A stretch of DNA of 64,000 nt from assembly GCA_947457395.1 (NCBI GenBank), contig CANGVA010000004.1, positions 161,421 through 225,420 of the forward strand. Reading direction: 5' to 3'. The notes below the pieces were generated by a model that searched no databases, had not been told where the DNA came from, and was given only the letters and a program-made list of their open reading frames with translations. The position numbers and the translations under genes were made by a program. This stretch comes from Bacteroidota bacterium (GTDB lineage: Bacteria; Bacteroidota; Bacteroidia; UKL13-3). Below are positions 8,810-18,360 of the stretch, in pieces. Each line of letters starts with the position of its first letter. Within the stretch, counting starts at the first letter, position 1.

Positions 8810-9961
8810 TTAATAAAAAAGTTTAGGTATGCGCTTATTGATGAAAGGAATGTTACCTATGCTGATAAGTGAATTGATGAGCCAAATTCTTTTACCCAAA
8901 AATCGCTGCAGGATGTAATGGTTTCTGAAATTGGGCCACATTTTTTTATACACCCTTTCGTCATAGGCTTTCATATATTTTGCGGAGAATTTTTGCTCCT
9001 TAAAGCACCGCATAGCTTGTTCTGCAGCAAATTTTCCGCTCTCCATAGCTGTTTCAATACCCTCTCCGCTAAACGGGTCAATTAATGAAGCGGCATCGCC
9101 ACACAACATGAAACCATTGCCTGAAATGGCATATTTTTTAGATCCCAGCGGCAAGCCAAATCCTTTTATTTCATCTAATGCTTCCGCATGCTCAAAGCGC
9201 TCAGCTACTTGTGGTATATTGTTAATGATATCCTTTAGGCTTTGTTTTAAATCTATTTTCTGCTTGGCAATTGTTTCACTAAGCATGCCAAAACCGATAT
9301 TGGCTTCTCCGTTGCTTAATGGAAAAATCCAAAAGTAGCCTGGCAAAAACCCTTTTAAAAAATATACTTCAAGAGCGTTTCCTTCCAGGCCTTTAATGTT
9401 TCGATAATACTGCCTTACTGCTCCTGAATAATGTTTTCTGTTAACCGTCATATTCCCCAGTTTTTTGGCAGCAACGGAATGTGCTCCGTCACAGGCAATA
9501 AGCAATGGCGCCTGGAGCAATTGGCCATTTTGCAGCAGTACCTTATTGGTTCCGTTTTCCTGAATAACCTGCTTTACTGCTTGTTGCAAATACAATGAAA
9601 GCTTGGGGTGTGCGGTACATGCTTTTTCAAATAGCCAATGATCAAAATCCATTCTTCTGATGCAGTGACCTACTTTGCTAAATGCTATTTCAATGCTTTC
9701 AAATGCGGGGCTATATAGTTTGGCTTTTGTGATATTGGTTTTGGGGGCAAAATCTAGTAAATCGATTTCCAACTGAGGGTCAATTTGTCTGAGTATTCTT
9801 TTGGCAATAGAACTTACAGCATCACCGCAAATTTTATCTCGGGGAAATTTCTCTTTATCTACCAGTGCAACTCTCAAGCCGCTTTTTTTTAATGCTAGCG
9901 CGCAAGTAGACCCTGCAGGGCCTGCACCGGTAATAATGATATCATATGTTGTGGCTGACAT
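8810..9961 (-). CDS. geranylgeranyl reductase family FAD-dependent oxidoreductase
   Basis: The 383-residue flavoprotein has the Rossmann dinucleotide motif GAGPAGSTCAL at its N-terminus, then FPRDKICGDAVS (the conserved F-P-R-x-K-x-CG-x-x segment), and CGDAASLIDPFSGEGIETAM near residue 280, which contacts FAD. These are the three landmarks of the geranylgeranyl reductase/CbrA-like branch of p-hydroxybenzoate hydroxylase-fold enzymes. It probably reduces isoprenoid or lipid double bonds, but the substrate is unknown. The frame is open 24 codons further upstream to 10033. The ATG at 9961 is chosen because it puts the Rossmann motif at the N-terminus. Confidence 0.88.
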   Translation of the reverse strand: MSATTYDIIITGAGPAGSTCALALKKSGLRVALVDKEKFPRDKICGDAVSSIAKRILRQIDPQLEIDLLDFAPKTNITKAKLYSPAFESIEIAFSKVGHCIRRMDFDHWLFEKACTAHPKLSLYLQQAVKQVIQENGTNKVLLQNGQLLQAPLLIACDGAHSVAAKKLGNMTVNRKHYSGAVRQYYRNIKGLEGNALEVYFLKGFLPGYFWIFPLSNGEANIGFGMLSETIAKQKIDLKQSLKDIINNIPQVAERFEHAEALDEIKGFGLPLGSKKYAISGNGFMLCGDAASLIDPFSGEGIETAMESGKFAAEQAMRCFKEQKFSAKYMKAYDERVYKKMWPNFRNHYILQRFLGKRIWLINSLISIGNIPFINKRIPKLFY

Positions 9962-10079
9962 GACGCGGAGCAAAAATGATGGAATTAACCAAGGCCACCA
10001 AAAGAAATTTACTGAATATTTGGAAATAGGCATTAAACTTTCCGAACAGAACCTTATCAGAATGTATTATTTTTAACGC

Positions 10080-11393
10080 ATGAAAAAACTACTCCTTATT
10101 TACCTAATTGTTTTATCTTTAAATGCTCACTCACAGCTTTACTTTCCACCTCTTACCGGAAATACATGGGATACTATTAGTCCGCAAACCCTTGGATGGT
10201 GCACCAATAGGCTCGATTCCTTGTATAAAATGCTGGATGAAAAAAATACCAAGGCATTTATTGTACTAAAGGATGGCAAAATAGTGATAGAAAAATATTT
10301 TGATTCTTTTACCCGTGATTCTTCCTGGTATTGGGCCTCTGCCGGAAAAACCATTACCTCAGTGTTGATTGGTATTGCCCAACAGGATGGAAAACTCAAG
10401 ATTACAGATTCAACATCAAAATACCTGGGTGCAGGCTGGACATCATGCCCACCCGATAAGGAAGGTAAAATTACCATTCGACACCAACTAACCATGACTA
10501 CAGGAGTGGATTATGCCGTGCCCGACTGGAATTGCACCACTCCGGCTTGTCTGAAATATAAAGCAGATGCCGGAACGCAATGGTTTTACCACAACGCCAC
10601 TTATTTATTGTTGCAAGATGTAATTGAAGCGGCAACCGGCCTTACTTTTCAGCAATACACCCAGCAAAAACTAATATCCAGAATAGGTATGGCGGGTATT
10701 TGGTTTGATGGTGTTTATTATTCAAAGCCTCGTTCAATGGCTCGTTTTGGGCTGATGGTATTAAATAAGGGAATATGGAACAATGATACCATCATCAGGG
10801 ATACAACCTATTATCATCAAATGCTTAATACCTCACAAAATTTAAATGAGTCTTATGGTTATTTATGGTGGTTAAATGGTAAACCAAGTTATCGCATGCC
10901 GGCTTCTATTCAGTTGTTTAACGGGCCGCTATTTAAACCTGCACCTACTGAGTTGGTATGCGGTTTGGGTAAGAATGATCAAAAATTATATATCTGGCCC
11001 TCTGAGAAAATGGTGATTGTTAGAATGGGAGAATCTGCTGATGCAAACAGCCTTGTTCCACTTTCCGTTGATACCCTGATATGGCAGGAGATGAACCAAT
11101 TAATGTGTAAACCAAATGTGTCAATACAGGAGCAGGTTAAGCAAGATGAAGAGGTATTTCATGTTTATCCAAATCCTGCAACCGGTCAATTGTTTTTTCG
11201 CATACCACAGCAAAAAGGTTCTGCCATACTACATTTATATGATATGCATGGTAAACTGGTTCGTTCCATAACTATGGATGGACAAACGAATGAAGGTTTG
11301 ATTGCAATTGATGGCCTGGATGGCGGTATTTATTCCTTACGTTTATATGCAAGCAATCAGGTTTGGCTTAAAAAAATAATTATTACAAAGTAG
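10080..11393 (+). CDS. secreted beta-lactamase family serine hydrolase with T9SS sorting domain
   Basis: A 437-residue exported protein. Residues 1-18 form a signal peptide (KKLLLIYLIVLSLNAHSQ). The beta-lactamase/penicillin-binding fold (class C/esterase type) carries SxxK as SAGK in WASAGKTITSVL near residue 92 and a Tyr-x-Asn-like YHNATY near 176. The last 75 residues hold a type A T9SS sorting domain: VYPNPATGQ, then a LYDMHGKLV strand, then GGIYSLRL and a Lys-rich end. The protein is therefore expected at the cell surface or outside. It is divergent from the flavoprotein gene. Confidence 0.9.
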   Translation: MKKLLLIYLIVLSLNAHSQLYFPPLTGNTWDTISPQTLGWCTNRLDSLYKMLDEKNTKAFIVLKDGKIVIEKYFDSFTRDSSWYWASAGKTITSVLIGIAQQDGKLKITDSTSKYLGAGWTSCPPDKEGKITIRHQLTMTTGVDYAVPDWNCTTPACLKYKADAGTQWFYHNATYLLLQDVIEAATGLTFQQYTQQKLISRIGMAGIWFDGVYYSKPRSMARFGLMVLNKGIWNNDTIIRDTTYYHQMLNTSQNLNESYGYLWWLNGKPSYRMPASIQLFNGPLFKPAPTELVCGLGKNDQKLYIWPSEKMVIVRMGESADANSLVPLSVDTLIWQEMNQLMCKPNVSIQEQVKQDEEVFHVYPNPATGQLFFRIPQQKGSAILHLYDMHGKLVRSITMDGQTNEGLIAIDGLDGGIYSLRLYASNQVWLKKIIITK

Positions 11394-11400
11394 TAAGTTT

Positions 11401-11631
11401 ATGAAGAAAGGTGTTTACAGGCATTATAAAGGCAAGCTTTATAAAGTAACCGGATTAGCGCGTCACAGTGAAACGCTGGAGGAAATGGTAATCTATCAAG
11501 CCTTGTACCAATCAGAAGAATTTGGTTACGGAGCAACCTGGATAAGGCCAAAAAAAATGTTTGAGGAGGAAGTAACGGTGCAGGGCAAAACCTTGCCCAG
11601 ATTTGAGTTTATAAGTGAAGAACCGGCATAA
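11401..11631 (+). CDS. DUF1653 domain protein
   Basis: A 76-residue protein that consists of a single DUF1653 domain: GVYRHYKGKLYKVTGLARHSETLEEMV-type opening, then YQALYQSEEFG and a W-x-RP-x-x-MF segment near residues 48-55. These conserved positions define the family, whose function is unknown. It starts 7 bases after the serine hydrolase stop and may be read through from that transcript. Confidence 0.88.
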   Translation: MKKGVYRHYKGKLYKVTGLARHSETLEEMVIYQALYQSEEFGYGATWIRPKKMFEEEVTVQGKTLPRFEFISEEPA

Positions 11632-11787
11632 GGAGAATAAACCCTTTCTTTATTTGCACGTCTATAAAAGCAGCCAATTACATCGTTTTGCATAATTGTC
11701 GTTTTCTTTGTGTATGTTTCGCCTTTAAATGATGAATGTGTGATACATGCTTTTAACACGATGCATCACCTTATTTCTTAACAACAG

Positions 11788-13002
11788 ATGAAACTTCACA
11801 AAAATCTGATAGACGCAGTTGTAAAATCACTTCAGCTGATATTTAATGACGGAAAGTATGCTGATAAAGTTATTGAGAAAGTACTGCAATCTGATAAACG
11901 ATGGGGTGCAAGAGATCGTGCATTTATTGCAGAAAACACCTATGAAATGGTTCGCTGGTGGCGCCTGATACGCTTTATTGCCGGATATAATCAGGTAAAA
12001 GAAGAGCAATTGACTTATGAAGCAGGTTGGCAGTTGTTTGGCGTTTGGCTACTTCTAAGTGGGGAGCAGCTACCTCCATGGAAAGAGTTTGAAGAAATAG
12101 ACAGAGAGCAAGTTAAACATTTGAGTGCACATGCTTTACATATACGTAAGGTTAAAGAATCTATTCCGGACTGGCTGGATGAACTTGGCGAGAAAGAGCT
12201 GGGCAGCAACTGGGATAAAGAGCTATTGGCACTCAATCATGCCGCACCGGTTGTTATTAGGACAAATACACTTAAAACAACGCGCGGGCGTCTTGCTAAA
12301 CAGCTTGCCGAGCTTGATATTGAAACCTTTCCGGTTGCCGGTGCCGATGCTGCATTGGTTTTAAAGAAGCGTGCCAACTTGTTTACGTTGCCTTTTTTTA
12401 AGGATGGTTTATTTGAAGTTCAGGATGCCTCTTCGCAACTGGTAGCCGATTTTCTGCAGGTAAAGCCCGGCATGCGTGTAATTGATGCCTGCGCAGGAGC
12501 AGGAGGGAAGAGTTTGCACCTGGCCGCATTGATGGAAAACAAGGGCCGTATTATTTCCATGGATACAGAACAATGGAAATTGGATGAGCTGAAACGCAGG
12601 GGAAGAAGGGCAGGAGCCAATATTATTGAGACCCGCCTCATTGAAGGCAGTAAAACAATTAAACGTTTGCATGATTCGGCCGACAGGCTATTACTGGATG
12701 TGCCATGCTCCGGACTTGGTGTGCTGCGCAGAAATCCGGATGCCAAATGGAAACTGGATATGACATTTATTAATAAGGTAAGGCAAATGCAGGCAAATAT
12801 TTTAAGCGCATATAGTGTGATGCTGAAGCCCGGTGGATTAATGGTATATGCTACCTGCAGTATTTTACCTAGCGAAGATGAGGAGCAGGTAAAATCTTTT
12901 TTGGATAAGCACCCGCAATTTGAGAAACTGAATGAACGCAGGGTTTCTGCCACTGAGGGGTTTGATGGGTTTTACATGGCACTGATTAAGCGCTTAAGCT
13001 AA
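11788..13002 (+). CDS. RsmB/NOP family RNA m5C methyltransferase
   Basis: The 404-residue protein resembles 16S rRNA cytosine-5 methyltransferases. An N-terminal NusB-like helical region (about residues 1-140) is followed by the SAM-binding domain with DACAGAGGKSLHLA near residue 232. It has the two cysteines of the family: catalytic-type Cys in YATCSILPSEDE near residue 357 and Cys in DVPCSGLGVLRRNPD near 306. Which rRNA position is modified cannot be read from sequence. A 156-base gap precedes the gene. Confidence 0.92.
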   Translation: MKLHKNLIDAVVKSLQLIFNDGKYADKVIEKVLQSDKRWGARDRAFIAENTYEMVRWWRLIRFIAGYNQVKEEQLTYEAGWQLFGVWLLLSGEQLPPWKEFEEIDREQVKHLSAHALHIRKVKESIPDWLDELGEKELGSNWDKELLALNHAAPVVIRTNTLKTTRGRLAKQLAELDIETFPVAGADAALVLKKRANLFTLPFFKDGLFEVQDASSQLVADFLQVKPGMRVIDACAGAGGKSLHLAALMENKGRIISMDTEQWKLDELKRRGRRAGANIIETRLIEGSKTIKRLHDSADRLLLDVPCSGLGVLRRNPDAKWKLDMTFINKVRQMQANILSAYSVMLKPGGLMVYATCSILPSEDEEQVKSFLDKHPQFEKLNERRVSATEGFDGFYMALIKRLS

Positions 13003-13065
13003 CGCATCTTATTGAAGTTTTTCTTCTTCGTTGTTAGCCCAACTTTTAAAACAATAACTGTCCGT

Positions 13066-14328
13066 TTATTTTGCACGGATAGCATCAACCGGGTCAAGTC
13101 TGGCAGCCTGCCACGCAGGTATAAAACCAGATATAACACCAATACAAACGGATACAATAATTCCCGTGAAAATATTGCCTGTTGTAAGCATCATGTCAAA
13201 ATCAATTAAAGCGCTCACAGCATAGGTGATTGCTCCAACACATGCGATGCCAATGCCTCCACCGGTTATGCATAAAACGATTGCCTCAACCAGAAACTCA
13301 ATTAAGATAAAATAATTTTTTGCACCCAGCGATTTTTGAATACCTATCTGGTTGGTTCTTTCTTTTACTGAAACAAACATGATATTGGCAATTCCAAAAC
13401 CACCCACAAGCATGGCAAATCCGCCAATAATCCAACCGGCAAAGGTTATCACCGAGAACAAGTCTTTTAATGGCTCTGCAATCAGTGTGGTTTTGTTTAG
13501 TGCAAAATTTTCTTCTTCACCAGGTTTTAATTTACGCTGCGCACGCATTATGCCTCTCAATTCTTCTTCCAATTGCTCTAGTGGCACACCTGGTGCTGCT
13601 TTCACTTGTATCTGGGCATTGGCACGATCAGAATCTATCCGAACATAATTCGCTAATGTTTTGGCCGGAATGAGCAGCGCGTTGTCCAGGCTATTGCCCA
13701 ATAAACTTTCTCCTTCTTTATTTATAACGCCTACTACTTTGAATTTTCTGCCCCTAACTGAAATAATCCTGTCCATGCCGCTTCTGTTTCCGAATAAGTT
13801 CTTCGCAATGGCATATCCTAGTACAACTACATCTGTTCCATTTACAGTTTCACCTTCAGTAAAAAATCGACCTTCCAGCAGTTCAAAATTTCTTACTTTA
13901 TTATAATCATGAGAAACACCATTAACATTAGCTCCTTCTGCTGTATTGCTTTCATACTTTACCGTTACACCACCCAGTTGCACACTGATGGTACTTGCTC
14001 CTGCAAATTGTGATTGTGTTTCTACCTTCCTTAATTCACTCAGCCTGGGATTTGGCCTGTTCATGTATTTCCACCACTTATAATCACCGGAAAATGTCCA
14101 GGGCCATTTTTCAATAAAGATAACATCCTTGCCAAGTGACTCAACGCTGTTTTGTACATTCCTTTCCAGCGAGTCAACAATGGTTAAAACAGCTATTATA
14201 CAGAAAATGCCAATGGTTACACCAAGGGTTGAAAGAAACGTGCGAATTTTATTTTGCCTGAGTGCCTCAATCGCAAATAGCGTGCTTTCAAAAATCTGAA
14301 TGAGTAATGTTTTTATCTCTGCCAGCAT
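13066..14328 (-). CDS. ABC transporter permease, MacB/FtsX type
   Basis: The 420-residue inner-membrane protein has one N-terminal transmembrane helix after SALEAL-type sequence (IRTFLSTLGVTIGIFCIIAVLTIVD region), a periplasmic MacB-PCD domain of roughly residues 60-270, and three C-terminal helices of an FtsX domain. The C-terminal GFIPAWQAARLDPVDAIRAK ending is typical of MacB/LolC-like permeases. No ATPase gene is adjacent, so the partner must be encoded elsewhere. It is the last gene of a long minus-strand array and is 14 bases downstream of a TPR gene. Confidence 0.9.
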   Translation of the reverse strand: MLAEIKTLLIQIFESTLFAIEALRQNKIRTFLSTLGVTIGIFCIIAVLTIVDSLERNVQNSVESLGKDVIFIEKWPWTFSGDYKWWKYMNRPNPRLSELRKVETQSQFAGASTISVQLGGVTVKYESNTAEGANVNGVSHDYNKVRNFELLEGRFFTEGETVNGTDVVVLGYAIAKNLFGNRSGMDRIISVRGRKFKVVGVINKEGESLLGNSLDNALLIPAKTLANYVRIDSDRANAQIQVKAAPGVPLEQLEEELRGIMRAQRKLKPGEEENFALNKTTLIAEPLKDLFSVITFAGWIIGGFAMLVGGFGIANIMFVSVKERTNQIGIQKSLGAKNYFILIEFLVEAIVLCITGGGIGIACVGAITYAVSALIDFDMMLTTGNIFTGIIVSVCIGVISGFIPAWQAARLDPVDAIRAK

Positions 14329-14342
14329 AAGGCAAAGATATA

Positions 14343-14951
14343 TTATTTAATGAGTGATAATCCTTCTAAAGCAGATTTATCTGCCGGAGATGCCAGCAAT
14401 ACTTTTTGAAAAAGTAATTTGGCTTCTTTTAGTTTACCCAATCTGTAATTGGTCCATGCATACATCAGTAGCGCATCATAATCAAACGGGTAAAGGTTCA
14501 CCACTTTCTCAAAGCATTTATATGCTTGTGTATATTGTTTGCGTGTATAATAAATATATCCCAGCTTGTAGTTTACAGCAGAGTTTTTAGGGTCGTTTTT
14601 TAAGATGGCCACATACATTGCCATCACATCATCCCACTTTCCCAAAGCAGCCAGGGGTAATACCTTACCTAATCTTGGTTCTATGGCATATGGCATTAAT
14701 TCGATAGCTTTTTGATAGTATCCGCTAGCTTCTGCATACGTTCCCATCATATATTTGAGGTATCCAAGTCGCAAATTGCATTCATAGCTCTGCGGATTAT
14801 AAATATTGCTGATGGCTTGTGCAGCACCAGCATAATTACCAGCTTTTTCCATGGTATAGCTGCTTGCAAATGCTTGCTGCATAGGCTGATCTTGGGCATA
14901 CAATTCGCTTATTAAAAGCATGTAAAGTAAAAGAATAGAAATTTTTTTCAT
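14343..14951 (-). CDS. periplasmic TPR protein
   Basis: A 202-residue protein with an N-terminal signal peptide (KKISILLLYMLLISELYAQ) and about four tetratricopeptide repeats between residues 30 and 195, recognisable by the A-x-x-Y-x-x-A-x-x-x-x-P spacing (for example KNSAVNYKLGYIYYTRKQY). TPRs form a superhelical scaffold for protein contacts. It lies between the outer-membrane-like TPR protein and the ABC permease with gaps of 11 and 14 bases, so it probably works with them. Confidence 0.8.
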   Translation of the reverse strand: MKKISILLLYMLLISELYAQDQPMQQAFASSYTMEKAGNYAGAAQAISNIYNPQSYECNLRLGYLKYMMGTYAEASGYYQKAIELMPYAIEPRLGKVLPLAALGKWDDVMAMYVAILKNDPKNSAVNYKLGYIYYTRKQYTQAYKCFEKVVNLYPFDYDALLMYAWTNYRLGKLKEAKLLFQKVLLASPADKSALEGLSLIK

Positions 14952-14962
14952 GGTTGTTTTAT

Positions 14963-16135
14963 TTATCTGATTAATTTTATGCCGATGAGTGCCATTTGCA
15001 GGCTATAGTTTGTTTTACTTATAGATTCCACGCGCTTTTCATATTGCCACAATCCATACAGCGAAAGATTATTGAGTAGCATATATTCTATACCTGCTTG
15101 TACTCTGTAATCTGTTTTATCAAATGCATTGGTAGCAAGCCAGCCGTTTTGTTCATTAAAATTATTGGTATTGGCAAGTAGATAGTTGCAGCTTATGGAA
15201 AGTCTCTTTAATGCCCAATATCTTAACTGCGCGCCATATAACAGATAACTGATGTTATTATTATAAAGATGTGTTAGCTGTATACCGGTTTCTAATTTGT
15301 TATTGAAGAAGGGATAATAATTAATGCCCACTTGTTGCTGCCATTGTGTGGTTTTATTAAAGTTAGAAAAGGCAATACTTAGCGATGTTCGCCAATTATC
15401 CAATCTTTTAGATACTGCAAGGCCTGCTAATATAGGATTAGCTCGAAAATCATTTTCCGAAAGTCCGTTCTGCATATTAGAATGGTTATAACTGATAAAA
15501 TGAAACGAGGGCATGATGCTCCATTGCCTACGGAATGGAATATTGCCTGTAACATATATCTGTTGCTGATTTAATCTACCATAATATGCTTCCTGATTTA
15601 GATGTGAAGCTGAAACGAAACCAGTTGCCTTATTAAAAACCCTGAAGCCTAATCCTACCTGGCTGTAGTATAATGTTTTATATAATGCTTCATCACTCGA
15701 TAACTTGATGCCAAATTCTGCATTTGCCAGATGCAGCAGTTTAGGGGCCGGAGCAATATTTTTATTTTTTGAATCTTGAATAATTATCTCATATTCGTTA
15801 ATTGCATACACATAATCTCCGATGTAGACATAGTTCCAGTACAGGTAATACCTGATGGCATCTTTCATAGCTGTATCCTTACAAAATGCTAACGCTTTTT
15901 CATAATACGTTGCCGATTTCATATATCGTTGCAGTTGGAAACTTGCATACCCTGCACGCATATACAGGTAATCATGTGTGTAACCTTCGCATATAGCTTT
16001 CTCAGAAACTTCTAACAATTCTTCCCATTGCTCGGTTATCAGCAAATCATAACTCACTTCATCATAAGGTGAATATTGTGCCCGGGTACTTTGATTTAGT
16101 AACAACATAAATAGAATAGTCAGGAGTTTACGCAT
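14963..16135 (-). CDS. TPR plus predicted outer-membrane beta-barrel protein
   Basis: A 390-residue exported protein not assigned to a named family. After a signal peptide ending ...NQSTRAQ, residues 25-140 carry TPR-like helical repeats (YEKALAFCKD, YAINEYEIII). From about residue 165 to the end, alternating hydrophobic/aromatic strands (for example RWSIMPSFHFISYNH, TGIQLTHLYNNNISYLLYGAQLRYW) end in an aromatic-rich strand, as in outer-membrane beta-barrels. It overlaps the 3' end of the urea transporter fusion by 16 bases, so the two are translationally coupled. Confidence 0.7.
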   Translation of the reverse strand: MRKLLTILFMLLLNQSTRAQYSPYDEVSYDLLITEQWEELLEVSEKAICEGYTHDYLYMRAGYASFQLQRYMKSATYYEKALAFCKDTAMKDAIRYYLYWNYVYIGDYVYAINEYEIIIQDSKNKNIAPAPKLLHLANAEFGIKLSSDEALYKTLYYSQVGLGFRVFNKATGFVSASHLNQEAYYGRLNQQQIYVTGNIPFRRQWSIMPSFHFISYNHSNMQNGLSENDFRANPILAGLAVSKRLDNWRTSLSIAFSNFNKTTQWQQQVGINYYPFFNNKLETGIQLTHLYNNNISYLLYGAQLRYWALKRLSISCNYLLANTNNFNEQNGWLATNAFDKTDYRVQAGIEYMLLNNLSLYGLWQYEKRVESISKTNYSLQMALIGIKLIR

Positions 16136-18300
16136 TTCACCTCCTTTTGTTGGTTAATAACAAACCTATTAAGCTTTCCTTTTACAAATTTTAGTTGATA
16201 GGTATTTTTGCTAGACGCCCCAGTTATTCCATGAAGGATTACTTTACTTTCAATGCTAATTTCTTCAGGGTTATGATAATCATCAATTCCGGTAAACGAA
16301 GATTCAAATCCCACTTTCATGAATATGCGGAACGGGGCAATTAAATCTTGTATGTATCTCAGTGGACCTGCAAAAAATTCATCGGCAGGCAAATGGTCTG
16401 TTAGTTTCATCTGATGATAATAGCCCAATAAAATCTTTTGAGTAGCCAGATAAAAATGATATAGGATGCTCTTTTTCTCACCGTAAAATGCTGTTGCATA
16501 AAATAGTGTTCCGTTGTTTACAAAAAACAAACTCGACTGACTTTGTTTACAGTATATATAAGTTTGGTTCCAAGCGTTTACCTTAAACTCCCAATGCAGG
16601 TTGATGTATTTGCCATTCTCCTCGTAGGTTAATTCCATTTTGTTACCCGGAATAAAGCGTAAGGCATCCTGCAGTAAAGGTGTGGAAATGGGTTTAGATA
16701 CAGATGCGCCTGCCTGTGGAACAGTAAATGAGTGAAATTGATAGTTATTGCCTTCTTTTGTAATAAAGTAGCTGAGTGGATATTTTAGCGTAGCCGAACC
16801 GATATAAGGAGTGCTTTGCAACTGAAAATGTAAATGTGGTTCCGGTGATCTTCCGGAACTTCCACATGTTGCCATCAACTGGCCCCTGTGTACAAAGTCG
16901 CCCGGCTTTACCACAATACTTCCTGCTTTCAGGTGGCTTAGTTTACTGTATAATGCTTCGGCATGTTTAATGATGATGGTATTGCCCCAATTTTGTTGCA
17001 CATTGATATCTTTTATCGCATTATCCTCTACGCCATCTACCACTGCGGATATATATCCATCTGCAGGTGCCAGCACAGGCAGGTTATAGCAATAGTAATC
17101 TGTAAGTGTAGTTCCCGGAAGTTTAAAAGTGTGCTTGGTCTCATCTACCACCACAAAATCAAGTGCATATTTCCAGTCTTCTTTATGCGTAATATTTCCT
17201 TCATATCCCTGCGAAACATTCCACTCTCCGAAAAAGGGCAGATGAAAGTGGATTAGTGTATCGTTTTTAAAGCGTTCAATGCTGTTTAGGTAGTGGTATA
17301 AATTTTTTTCAGGTGAATAAAATTGCTGAGGGACCAAAACCAGGCGTTTAAAATGAACACGGCTGTTCAGCAGCATCATAAACAAAATTACCACTAAATT
17401 AAATGGCAATGAAAATAAGGGTAGCTGATAAATATATAGGAATCCGGATAGTCCGCTAATCAATACAGCTATGAGAGGTGAGGCCAGTATCACCAGAAAA
17501 TAAGATGCCCGTGAAGGCACTAGAAAAAAGCCACCAAGGGTAATGGCAGTTAGAATAAAATTAAAGCCGATGTATGAATACTGCAACTGGCTGAATTCGC
17601 CCGCTACCAAATAATAAAACATATATCCGATGGAGAAACCAAGTATGGAGAGCGAAAAGGCAATTCTTGACCAGATGATGATACCTGCCGTCATAATTAA
17701 TCCAACCAACAAATTGTATTGAAAAAATATGGCAGATACCGACCGAAGGTAAACATCTGCAAAATGGGGTAGGCTTAATTCGTTTATTTTTTCTACCAGG
17801 CTCACCAGCGAGTTACCACCTAATTGGAATAACATATTGGCACGGTAAAGGCCTTCTGTGCTTAGATGTATCGAGCCAAAAGAGCGTATGCCAATCATGG
17901 TAATCCATAATGTTAGTAAAAAGGAAAGACTCATGGCCGGTACCTTATATTTATGTAGTAAGTTATAGAACAATACCGTGAGCAATACACTTAGTAAGGC
18001 GGCACTTACCACAATACCAATAAATGCAGCACTTAGATCGTAATAGCTGCCCAGCACCATACCTGCCATGAGTGCATTAAAACTATAACTGCCTTGTGCC
18101 AGTGCCTGCCTGTCTAAACCTGCCCAGTAGGCAAATAATAATGCAGCGATTGCTGCAATAGCCCCGCTGGTTCCTGTATTGGGATCAATAAAGGACGAGG
18201 CAAACAATAGCCAAGCAAAAATTTTATTATCTGCGAAAAACAGCTGAGAGTAGCTATTGATAATACCTTTTAAAAATATTTGTCTTAAATGATTTACCAT
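16120..18300 (-). CDS. urea transporter fused to M23 (LytM) peptidase domain
   Basis: A 726-residue membrane protein with two modules. Residues 1 to about 310 are strongly hydrophobic (around ten transmembrane helices) and show urea transporter family features such as FIDPNTGTSGAIAA and SYSFNALMAGMVLG. Residues 355-505 form a LytM/M23 metallopeptidase-like domain with H-x-x-x...ALDFV, YSKLSHLK and SGRSPEPHLHFQL, matching the H...D, catalytic H and HxH zinc pattern. The final 200 residues are unassigned and mostly beta-like. The fusion is unusual, because transporter and peptidoglycan hydrolase modules are normally separate. Its 3' end overlaps the TPR/barrel gene. Confidence 0.82.
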   Translation of the reverse strand: MVNHLRQIFLKGIINSYSQLFFADNKIFAWLLFASSFIDPNTGTSGAIAAIAALLFAYWAGLDRQALAQGSYSFNALMAGMVLGSYYDLSAAFIGIVVSAALLSVLLTVLFYNLLHKYKVPAMSLSFLLTLWITMIGIRSFGSIHLSTEGLYRANMLFQLGGNSLVSLVEKINELSLPHFADVYLRSVSAIFFQYNLLVGLIMTAGIIIWSRIAFSLSILGFSIGYMFYYLVAGEFSQLQYSYIGFNFILTAITLGGFFLVPSRASYFLVILASPLIAVLISGLSGFLYIYQLPLFSLPFNLVVILFMMLLNSRVHFKRLVLVPQQFYSPEKNLYHYLNSIERFKNDTLIHFHLPFFGEWNVSQGYEGNITHKEDWKYALDFVVVDETKHTFKLPGTTLTDYYCYNLPVLAPADGYISAVVDGVEDNAIKDINVQQNWGNTIIIKHAEALYSKLSHLKAGSIVVKPGDFVHRGQLMATCGSSGRSPEPHLHFQLQSTPYIGSATLKYPLSYFITKEGNNYQFHSFTVPQAGASVSKPISTPLLQDALRFIPGNKMELTYEENGKYINLHWEFKVNAWNQTYIYCKQSQSSLFFVNNGTLFYATAFYGEKKSILYHFYLATQKILLGYYHQMKLTDHLPADEFFAGPLRYIQDLIAPFRIFMKVGFESSFTGIDDYHNPEEISIESKVILHGITGASSKNTYQLKFVKGKLNRFVINQQKEVKCVNS

Positions 18301-18360
18301 TAAAAAGTAATAATTGTTCTATGACAACATGCTTTATGATACTGAAACATCAAACTTTTG

